This document shows positions 56,091 through 64,000 of a DNA stretch of 64,000 nucleotides, one piece after another. The stretch comes from Macrobrachium rosenbergii (Eukaryota; Arthropoda; Malacostraca; Decapoda; Palaemonidae). The notes beneath the pieces are model-generated. The model was not told the DNA's origin. It saw only the letters and a list, made by a program, of their open reading frames with translations, and searched no databases. The position numbers and the translations under genes are program-made. How positions within the stretch are numbered: position 1 is the first letter of the stretch; each line of letters begins with the position of its first letter. Where the stretch lies: the NCBI RefSeq assembly GCF_040412425.1, contig NC_089742.1, positions 71,822,506 to 71,886,505 on the forward strand, read 5' to 3'.

Positions 56091-56565
56091 AAAGGGATTT
56101 TGACAAAGGAAAAATCTATTTCTGAGGGAAGACCTGTGTCACCCAGTGAAATGGTTCCAATAACACACATTTCTAGGTATAACTATTGCTAAATATACCA
56201 GAGAAAAAAGCTATCCATAATGCCGGGGTTACTAGCCCCGGATCGAGCACCATAATGGTGTCGGTATGCACTAGGGGTGAGTGGAAGCCACTATCACAGG
56301 TCTTCATCCTATATATCTCTCTATTCTCAAAGTCCCAAATTTGGGTGTGCCGTACTAAGGATTGCCTCCCGCTCACCCACTAGGTCTCCCACGTGACCAC
56401 CATTTTCATCCCAATATTAGCACCCACCAAGCTTGCTATACCACCCGGGTGGGAAAGGAAGTGCAGGGATGGGTCACTGGGTGACACAGGTCTTCCCCCA
56501 GAAATAAATTTTTCCTTTGTCAAAATCCCTTTTCTGGACTCAACCTGTGTCACCCAGTGAAATAG
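56091..56565 (-). repeat. DIRS E terminal repeat and internal complementary region (foldback)
   Basis: Arms 56091-56149 and 56474-56532 are inverted repeats of 59 bp with two mismatches (AAAGGGATTTTGACAAAGGA... and complement). A further partial arm, CCTGTGTCACCCAGTGAAAT (56540-56559), follows on the recombinase side. Read in the element's direction the order is partial arm, inverted arm, spacer, terminal arm, as in copies A, B and C. Part of the spacer (56377-56410) recurs inverted at the window's right edge. Confidence 0.75.
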
Positions 56566-56891
56566 TAACAGAGAATCAGCCATACAAGAGCTTGGTGGTA
56601 CGCCCCAAAGATTACCTTAATGGAGCTAAATAAAACTAAGAGAAAAATTACTGTGTTTTAATACTCCCAAATTATAAGATCACAACATAATCAAAACTAT
56701 AAGGCACACAGTTTAAAATTAAAATTATAAAATAACCAATACCAAGACACTTACGGCTAACAAGTTATGAATGAAAACAGGAAATCCGCGAAAGGCTAGA
56801 AGCAGGGCAAGCAAGCGAGGCAGGTAGGCTAGAGAATATACCAATAGGTAAACGAGGATTACAAACCAAAAGGACAAAGAAGATACATAAA
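56566..56891 (-). other. 3' untranslated region of DIRS E
   Basis: Between the recombinase stop (56892) and the internal complementary region. AT-rich, no coding capacity, no sub-repeat seen. Confidence 0.6.
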
Positions 56892-58442
56892 CTAGTCTTG
56901 AGCTGGACCAGGAGGCACAATACTTCCTGCAGCTACTGTGGAATATTTAAGAGCCTCTAGAGACTTAAGATAGTGGCATTTAAATACTGTTGGTGATTTC
57001 CAGCCCGTATACTTTTTAAGGTCATCAAAATTCATATTATGGAAATAGTTAGCTGAGGTGGCCACCGCTCGAATATCATGTACCCGAGGTACTGAATCCG
57101 GGTTTGCCTGTTTAATAAAATAAAGAATTTGTTGCCTGATGGCCTTTAAGGAAATGTTACCTCCATTTTCCCTAACAAAAAGAGGGCCTGAAGTTCTCTT
57201 AGAAGTTCTATTTAAATAAGCTTTTAAAGTATTGACTGGACATAAAGACAGATCCTGTGGAAGGGGAATAATCTTCCAAGGAGACCATCTATTTTGTGGA
57301 TCCTCATTCTTTGCTAGAAAACTGAGGTCCGGAGACAACAGAACTTCACCTGACGGGAGGAAATCAACATGATTTGGCTCTCTAGAAAGAGCAGACAGTT
57401 CAGAAATTCTAGCTCCTGAGGCTAGACTTACTAGGAATAAAGTTTTCCTTAACAGACTCAGGTATGAACATAAATCGTTATCAGTGTCTGATGCCAATTT
57501 AAGTACGTCATTTAAGTACCAGGAAACCGTGTGTGGACGGGTTGCTGGTCTAAGACGAGTGCAAGCTTTAGGAATTGACGTAAAATATGAGTCTGTAAGG
57601 TTAATATTAAAGCCATGTAAAAATATTTTTCTTAAAGCAGATTTTGTTGTAGTAATAGTACTAGTGGCCAAGCCTTTCTCAAATAATGATCTGAAGAAAG
57701 ATATCGCTAGGTTCGTGGTCATTTCATGAGCTCTAGATTCCCTCAGAAATAATGCTAACTTTTTAACTGCTGAGTCATACTGTCTGAGAGTAGATTCCCT
57801 CTTATCTGATTCTATGAACAGTGTATTAAGAGGGTCAATGTTAGCGTCTTTCTGTGCTGCAAATTTCATGAAGTCCATAAAGCTAGGGCATTCAGAATTC
57901 TTGAGGAAGCTGACACAGTCCGAGTTTGCACTACTTGTGTCAATCTTGGGTTGGGGATCTGTTTGTGCTAGAGCTTCAACTCTAGCAGTAAAGGAAACCA
58001 ACCGCTCTTCGGCCAGTTGGGTGCCACAAGTGCTACTTGACCTTTGAATGATCTGAGTTTGTGTAAAACTTTCATCAACAGGTTTATTGGTGGAAACAGA
58101 TAGATCCTTTGCCATCTGTTCCAGTCGATTGACATCGCATCTGTGGAATGAGCTAGAGGATCTAGATTGGGAGCAACATAACACGGAAGCTTTTGGTTGC
58201 TCTCTGTGGCAAACAGGTCTACCTGAAGACCCAGTACCTGAAGACAAATCCACTCGAACGACTTCCTGTCCAAGGACCATTCCAACTCCAGCGGGGTTGT
58301 CCTGGACAGTGAATCTCCAATGACATTCCGAACACCTGCCAGGTGGGTAGCTGACAGGTGCCAAAGATGTTTCCTTGCCAGAGAGATTGCAATCATTACT
58401 TGATTGATATGGCTCGACTTGGAGCCCCCTCTGTTCAGGCAA
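56892..58442 (-). CDS. DIRS tyrosine recombinase, apparently intact (copy E)
   Basis: A 516-residue open frame. The first ~130 residues overlap the RNase H frame and may not be translated as such; the clear recombinase part starts around residue 170. The N-terminal SAM-like domain includes RESTLRQYDSAVKKLALFLR. The catalytic domain has Arg345 in SGARISELSAL, His455 and Arg458 in RVHDIRAVATS, Trp481 in YTGWKSPTVF and the nucleophile Tyr491 in CHYLKS, ending in the typical VAAGSIV tail. All tyrosine recombinase residues are in place without interruption. The enzyme would integrate circular element DNA in the nucleus without a target-site duplication. Start codon uncertain; it may depend on overlapping translation. 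Confidence 0.85.
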   Translation of the reverse strand: MPEQRGLQVEPYQSSNDCNLSGKETSLAPVSYPPGRCSECHWRFTVQDNPAGVGMVLGQEVVRVDLSSGTGSSGRPVCHREQPKASVLCCSQSRSSSSFHRCDVNRLEQMAKDLSVSTNKPVDESFTQTQIIQRSSSTCGTQLAEERLVSFTARVEALAQTDPQPKIDTSSANSDCVSFLKNSECPSFMDFMKFAAQKDANIDPLNTLFIESDKRESTLRQYDSAVKKLALFLRESRAHEMTTNLAISFFRSLFEKGLATSTITTTKSALRKIFLHGFNINLTDSYFTSIPKACTRLRPATRPHTVSWYLNDVLKLASDTDNDLCSYLSLLRKTLFLVSLASGARISELSALSREPNHVDFLPSGEVLLSPDLSFLAKNEDPQNRWSPWKIIPLPQDLSLCPVNTLKAYLNRTSKRTSGPLFVRENGGNISLKAIRQQILYFIKQANPDSVPRVHDIRAVATSANYFHNMNFDDLKKYTGWKSPTVFKCHYLKSLEALKYSTVAAGSIVPPGPAQD

Positions 58443-58900
58443 TGCACCACTACTGCACTATCCAGCACCAGTCTGATGTGAATCTGTCTGGCTGGACGCA
58501 GTTTCTTTAATGTTAGAAATACTGCCATTGCCTCTAGAATGTTGATATGGAACTGGCGGAATACTGTCGACCATGTTCCCTGAACTTTCTTGTGTTGGGA
58601 GTATCCTCCCCATCCGCTTAGGGAAGCATCCTGTGGATCACTAGTGATGGGGGGGAAATTGAAGAGGCACTGACCTTGCCAAACTCTTGACTGTCGACCA
58701 TGGTCAAAGCCTCTTCCTCAATATCTGCGGAATCAGAGACAGCTTGTCCCTGTTTCTGCTGTTGGCTCGTTTCCGCCATACCCTGTTTATATCCTTCAGT
58801 TTGGCTTTTAGCAGCAAGTCTGTTACTGAAGCGAACTGAAGAGAGCCTAGAACTCTTTCCTGGGTACGACAAGAGGCTCTTTTGTTTTTGAGGAACTGTC
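57968..58900 (-). pseudogene. DIRS RT thumb and RNase H (copy E), frameshifted
   Basis: A frameshift near 58940-58970 moves the RT frame into LSLPPAKRKEIAKATRQFL and VLGSLQFASVTDLLLKAKL (thumb). RNase H then starts at DASLSGWGGYSQ (about 58630-58590, catalytic Asp) and continues FHINILEAMAVFLTLKKL, HIRLVLDSAVVVHCLNRGG and LAGVRNVIGDSLSR. The open frame 58528-57968 reaches the linker WPKSGWFPLLLEL and overlaps the recombinase frame by about 475 bp. Confidence 0.82.
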
Positions 58901-58912
58901 TGGTAGCTTTGG

Positions 58913-60160
58913 CTATTTCTTTCCTTTTGGCTGGCGGAAGTGACAGTTTTTGTGTGTGTTTAGGTCCCACTGGATTCCCAACCACTGAAATTGAGCCACC
59001 GAAACTAGACGGGATTTCTTCCTGTTTATTTGGAAACCCAGGTATTCCAAGAAGTTGATTACTGTGAAAGTTGCTTTTTGACATTCCTTGACGTTGGATG
59101 CCCAAATTATCCAATCGGCCAGATATGCGGCCAGCATAATCCCTTGGGCCCGTAGCTCTTGGACTACTGTCTCTGCCAGCTTGGTAAAGATTCTGGGCAC
59201 TATGTTGAGCCCGAATGGCATGACTCTGAACGAGTATGCTTGTTTTCCTAGTCTGAACCCTAGGTAAGGGGAGAAGTTTCTCGCAACCGGAACGTGATAA
59301 TATGCGTCTGTAAGATCTATAGAGGTGGTGACGGCCCCACGGGGAAGTAGGGTCCTCACCTGCGAGATTGTAAGCATGCAAAACTTGTCGCATTGAATGT
59401 ATAAGTTGAGACGAGACAGGTCCAGAATTACTCTTTGTTTGTCTGAGTTTTTCTTCGGGACACTGAACAGACGGCCTTGAAATTTCAAGCGCCTGACTTT
59501 CTTTATTGCCTTCTTTTGCAGAAGTTCTTTTGCAAAGTCCAGTAAGTCTTTGGATGGATGTTGATGGAACCTGACTGGTGGAGGAGACCCCTTGCTCCAG
59601 CTCCATCCCAGACTTTTGGAGATTATGCTGTGGGCCCATGGGCTGAAGGTCCAATGGTCCCTGAAGAGATATAATCTCCTGCCTACCTGTGGGGTCTCAT
59701 TGATTGGGAGAGGCCTTACTTCCTCTGTTTCCATGGCCTCCTCTTCCACGTGAGAGAGGTCTGGATGCTGCTCTACCTCCGTAGGCGGTTCTAGCCCTGC
59801 TTCCCCTCGCATGCCTATTGTAGCCTCAAAACGGCCCTTGGCTTTCAAACGAGGCGTTGAAAGCTGAGGACGTCGTGCGAAGGCTGGTGGAGCAGAATCT
59901 TGCTGAGCCGGCTGCATCAGTCGAACTGCTGCTGAGGTTGTGACTTGGATGTAGAAGGCTGGCGATCTGTGAGACCGGTACCGCCTGAAGCACTGTTTGA
60001 GCCTGAGGTTTCTTAAAGCCCTGGAATCTCCTGAACCTTTTCCTTTCTTTAGGTTGAGGTCCGGAGGTCTCAGAGAACTTCCTCTTGAAAGGAAGGCCCC
60101 AGCGAGAGCGAAGACTCTGGTTCGCTCTAGTTGCCTCTGCCATAACATTATTGACCTCAT
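58913..60160 (-). pseudogene. DIRS reverse transcriptase with altered active site (copy E)
   Basis: Open for 415 residues. The first ~110 overlap the gag C-terminus in another frame. RT motifs: KKVRRLKFQGRLFSVPKKNS, KQRVILDLSRLNLYI, SIDLTDAYYHVPVARNFSPY (first catalytic Asp), FRVMPFGLNIVPRIFTKL, and the active site AAYLADWIIWAS (residues 344-355), where DIRS enzymes have YLDD. The first Asp of the pair is Ala348 (codon GCC, one change from GAC), which should abolish polymerisation. Then FLEYLGFQINRKKS and QWLGIQWD. A frameshift at the end separates it from the thumb/RNase H part. Confidence 0.85.
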
Positions 60161-62037
60161 CGTCTGGGAAGAGGTTAGGTCCCCAGATAGAGCTCTTCAT
60201 GAGTCTATTGGGCTCATGCCTGATGGTGGCGTCTCATGAAGATGTGTTTCCGGCAGTTCTGTCTCGCTACCACGAAGTCATAAAGGTCCGATTGGAAGGA
60301 CGCCAATAACGACCGTGAGGACCTGAAACAGAGGTTCGTCATTATAAGCTAATGCCGTTACCCCTGAGATGGTGACGGAATGCAGGGAGCGACTCAACCT
60401 GCACTTAGCCTCAAACTCCGCCTTGAGCAGAGCCTCCGAATTCTGAGGAAGTTGCTCGCTGAACAGGGTGGAGGCACACTCGGGATCGAGTTTCCCCACC
60501 GTAAAAGTTGCCGGAGCTCCCAACCAACACTCCGAATCTCCGGGGAAGAGAAGGGAAGTAGAATCTGTCTCCCGGAGTTGAGGCATGGGCTTGCCATCTA
60601 TCCCAGCCTGGAGGGTCAGCTCTGCAATCTTAGTAGTGCAGGGGGTAGGGATGGCGTCACCTACGGAGAACATCGTAAAACTCCCTTTAAAGGGAGTGAG
60701 TTTCGTGTTTTCGCACTCCCATTCGGTGAGAGCGTGCATTAGGGTGGATTGAGCTTGGTCCCTGGGAAAGATGACTGTTTCTTTAGGGACTTTATCAGAC
60801 CTAATCCAGGCTTCTTCCGTTAACCTGGCAAAGCCTGGATAGGGAGGCACTAGGTCGGCTGGAAAGAACTCCAGTTCTTCCAGACGACGAGTGCCCAAAC
60901 CCTTAATGGTCAGTGTGCCATTATGCAGGGGAGCATGCAGGGCCAGCCGCCACGGGTTTCCCTTATCAAAGGGGAGCAGTTTGGAGGCATCCGGGACAAC
61001 ATGTGATTGTTGTGCTTCTCCGGATCGGATGAATCCGGAGAGCAAGCTTTCCTGGGTCGCACCTTTTGTGCCAATGACAGCACTGACTCTCCAGAGGTCT
61101 GCAAGCTTGTGACAAACTGAGTTGAAAGATCCTGTGGCCTAGCTTCTACCTTGGAGTCGATTCTCTGCATCAGCAGTTCGACAAAGGCCTCAGAGTCAAA
61201 GCTAGGCTGTGGGGGCTTAGCCTTTGAATCTCTGGACCTCGACCCCTTAGAAGAGGGAGTAGCCTTACTTGAGGATGCCACCGGTTTGGGAGCCAGTGAC
61301 GACCTAGAGGGAGCTGGCGGATTAGACCTTTGAGGTCTAGAGGACTTTGGTAAGTCCTTCTTTTTCAGAGATTTCACCTTGGGCATAACAGACTGAGATC
61401 TGTCCCCAAGGTTAGCTAACTTTGGAAATCCCTGGAAGGAAGAGGAAGAAGAAGAAGGTGAACTAAATAAGGTTCTATCTAAACTAACCTCACCTGCCTC
61501 ACTTACCCCCCTACCTTCTACCTGTTGGTCATCTACGCTCATGGGCTCCAGGTGGATGTTGATAGCCGCCACCTCTTCCGCCACCTCTCCGCACAGGTTG
61601 TCGTCTTGGGAGGGTTGCATCTCTTGCCTGATCTTCTCGATGAGTGGGGCGGCCAACTCCCTCGGTAGTGCGGCGGAGATCCGGGCACCTGGATAGAGGA
61701 GATTACAGATGTCCTCCGAGAGCACGTAGGGGTTGCCAGACGCAACGTTCCTCCCAAATCCGCCGACCCAGGTCTTCAGGGTCGACAGCGAAGAGGCACG
61801 GATTGCTGGGTTAGACTGGAAGAGAAGGTTGGGGTTACTGAAATATTCTCCCAATTTTTGTACATATCCATATGAGCCATCAATATCAAAAAGGGGACTA
61901 AGGGTTAGCAGTCTCCTATCACTTACTGACTCATCGGACACCAGCTCGTAAAGAGCGTAACAAATTTCACAGCCGTCCGGGTGCCAAACGGTCAGGTCCC
62001 CAACATGCACTGCACAGCTGGAGTGCGAGCAGCACAC
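59826..62037 (-). pseudogene. DIRS gag (copy E), three frameshifts
   Basis: Segments in order on the minus strand: 62037-61000 (Cys/His-rich start, ALATL-type helix YFSNPNLLFQ, SSLSTLKTWVGGFGRNVASG, then a Ser/Lys-rich region); after a shift near 61030, 61045-60278 (SKLLPFDKGNPWRLALHAPL ... ALAYNDEPLFQVL); after a shift near 60290 the short LASFQSDLYDFVVARQNCRK; after a third shift near 60220, 60200-59826 (SSIWGPNLFPDDEVNNVMAE, basic KRKFSE). The N-terminus (CGHEVC, CSHSSC, VWHPDGCEIC) has Cys/His spaced like a zinc-binding site. No ATG is evident: the frame is open from a stop at about 62093. Gag would package the element's RNA. Confidence 0.75.
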
Positions 62038-63960
62038 CTCGTGTCCGCACGGTTGCTGGGGAACGGCCGAGCACCCTGGCTCCTAACAACGTACCATCTG
62101 TAAGTGGAATGATGGTACATGAGTATCATTAAGGCAAGACCCGCCAGACTTAGTTTACCTTAACATAGATTATGGGTGATGATACATGCGAATCAACAAG
62201 GCAAAACCCGCCGGAAAAATCTAAAAACATAGCTTATACTATCGAATGGTTAACTATTACATATATATGTTATAATTAGGTACTCTATGATACTATAATT
62301 AGGTACCTATGATACTCGTGATTAGTCACTGAAATCTCATTGTGTCTCATAATATGGGAACGCGTAATAGGGGCGGAGTAGGGGGGTCGCATATAGCCCC
62401 TTCTCAAACGCCCAGGGCAGAAATCATACAATGGAAACCGTCAAACAACTGTGACCCACAACCACCGGAGTGGTTAACTGGACAAAAAACAACGAAAGAT
62501 CAGACTAGCCTGGCGGAGAAGTGAATTCTAACATATCGTAACTGTTATTATGCATCCACAGGACAATGTTCGACGCTCCAGCTACTAACTACTAAAAGCA
62601 ATTACAAGCGAGCTAACGAAACACCGCCCGTAGGGGAAAGGTAGTTGAGTGGCGGAAACCCGGCAAACAGCGACCGGTCATGTGGGTAGCACCCTCCGGA
62701 CGCCGACTATAACCTCCTTACGGGGGTGCCGAACGCAAGCGAACGGCTTTCCTCTTACGAGGGTGTCGCTCAGGCAACGTCGCCAAATTCTAATCGTTAA
62801 GGTAAAAAAGCGGGGACTAGGCTACATACACGAAAATATGGAGTTAACTGATCCTAGCCTACTCTCCAAAACCCAAAGCTTCTTGGCCTGGTCAGGAAGG
62901 CCAGGATTAATGCCACTGGTGTGGGGAGAGAAGGACCTACGTCCTAAATCAGCCACACTCCCCAAAACCGAGATAGCTTGGTCAGGAGGCAAAATATGAG
63001 GTGAGGAGCCCTCTCACTAATCTAACCTTACCTTCCAACAACCTAACGGCCTGGCCAGGTGGGCTAAATGTGAATGAGGAACTCGCTCACTAGCCTAAAC
63101 TCACCTTCCAAAACCTAACGGCCTGGTCAGGTGGGCTAAGTGTTCGGGAGAGCTAGGTAGCCTGAACATCGTGTAAGAGCACTGTCATGCCTAGCCTCGG
63201 AAGGTTAGGCTAGTTAACTACCTTATATTAGAATTAAAACTACCTAGTATATGAACAACCAAAATATAAGAGTCAACCATTCGTGATGTGGGTTAGCCTA
63301 GGATTAAACATACATAAATACATATATAAATGCATAACTGACTCAGCGGCAGAGAAGGTCCAGGAAACATGGGTTATATTGGTAACGTTAGATACCAAAA
63401 TGGCCTCCCCTGATGCCGACTCACATGCATAAATTAATCCAGGAATGGACATGTCATCCATCCTTGTACATATCAGCTATCACCATGATAAAATAATTTA
63501 CACCATCGACAAGGTACCAGCTCGCTGGTGGAGGAAGGAGACCGATAAAAAGACTCAAATTCTATTATCAGAAAAGGGTGAGCCTAGTTCTGTCGTGATA
63601 CCCGGTTCCTCATCTCCTACCAGCAACATGGTAAATTCTTCAATTAAGCTCCAAACTGAATGGAGTATAGATAAAAACTAGGAGAATTCGTTCTTTTAAT
63701 AGAAAAGGTGAGATTGAAGATCGAAAACGGGAAAGAGGCACACATACAGCCCACGCTCGGCTGCGAAACAGAACTGTTTATACTGGTAAACAATATTTAT
63801 GTACATTTCATAATTACGATGCCTCTTGCGTTAAACAAATCAATCAGAAATAGTACTCAACTTAGATGGTGGGAAAATCTCGGTGGAGGACATGATGAGC
63901 TGCCAAAAAATGAAACACAATCACAAAACAAAATGTTTACGTGTACTCGTAGCTTGTGCT
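62038..63960 (-). other. 5' untranslated part of DIRS E
   Basis: Non-coding on both strands as far as I can see. It contains a 72-bp tandem repeat (62935-63160) and palindromic pieces such as the TTATAATTAGGTAC doublet (about 62270-62310). Promoter elements would be expected here, but I cannot identify them. Confidence 0.5.
62935..63160. repeat. 72-bp tandem repeat, about three diverged copies
   Basis: ACCTAACGGCCTGG begins at 63041 and 63113 (period 72), each followed by CAGGTGGGCTAA. A more diverged copy (AAACCGAGATAGCTTGGTCA, about 62974) precedes. CTCACTA.CCTAA..T.ACCTTCCAA joins the units. Confidence 0.8.
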
Positions 63961-64000
63961 AAAATTAGAATGGAATGGCGGTCATGTGGGAGACCTAGTG
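63961..64000 (-). repeat. Start of the 5' terminal repeat of DIRS E (cut by the window edge)
   Basis: The last 20 bases are the reverse complement of 56379-56398 with one mismatch. The repeat should continue beyond the window. Confidence 0.7.

Larger units (their letters stand above)
56091..64000 (-). mobile_element. DIRS-type retrotransposon, copy E (best preserved; 5' end outside window)
   Basis: Minus-strand order: 5' region (64000-62038), gag (62037-59826), RT/RNase H (60160-57968), tyrosine recombinase (to 56892), 3' untranslated region, internal complementary region and terminal arm (56560-56091). The left terminal segment CACTAGGTCTCCCACGTGAC (56379) reappears inverted at the window's right edge (GTCATGTGGGAGACCTAGTG, 63981-64000), so the right terminal repeat is being entered there. 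RT/RNase H and recombinase frames overlap, as in DIRS-1. Gag and RT carry a few frameshifts. Confidence 0.85.

Overview
This window is eukaryotic, repeat-rich DNA, most likely from a decapod crustacean. That is inference: the mix of several DIRS-type tyrosine-recombinase retrotransposons, CR1/L2-like and RNase H-bearing LINEs, a tRNA-type SINE, pogo/Tigger-type MITEs and TTAA-flanked repeat-filled elements is one I associate with decapod genomes. I see no bacterial operon, CRISPR array, rRNA or tRNA gene. The only convincing host gene is a C2H2 zinc-finger gene on the minus strand. Two coding exons are visible (46560-46358 and 35213-34523), joined in frame by GT-AG sites across an intron of about 11.1 kb.

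Layout. 1-5393: decayed plus-strand DIRS copy (A1) with a 94-bp tandem repeat, gag and RNase H remnants, a recombinase broken by a Tigger-like MITE, and an expanded 51-bp minisatellite. 5394-8690: pogo/Tigger-type DNA transposon with a broken transposase. 8690-10125: second DIRS tail of the same family (A2). 10124-20247: degenerate retroelement sequence, then a plus-strand DIRS copy (B). 20248-20520: SINE. 20531-26340: minus-strand DIRS copy (C) with inverted terminal repeats. 27100-30312: microsatellite and a LINE (C). 30776-32592: TTAA-flanked element filled with a ~380-bp tandem repeat. 32593-46560: zinc-finger gene and its intron, which holds a CR1/L2-like LINE (B) split by a minus-strand RNase H-bearing LINE (A). 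47310-50860: partial minus-strand DIRS copy (D) with two Tigger-like MITEs. 52331-54556: second TTAA-flanked repeat-filled element. 56091-64000: the best preserved DIRS copy (E), minus strand, which runs off the right edge.

How the parts work together. Each DIRS copy carries parts of gag, RT/RNase H and a tyrosine recombinase that would integrate a circular DNA intermediate. After the recombinase gene, every copy with that end visible has a partial terminal arm, an inverted arm and a terminal arm. This matches the internal complementary region and inverted terminal repeat of DIRS-1-type elements. The SINE shares its 3' tail with LINE A, which suggests that this LINE class mobilises it. No transposable-element protein here is intact from start to stop. 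The most complete are the recombinase of copy E and the pogo transposase, which has one stop and one frameshift.
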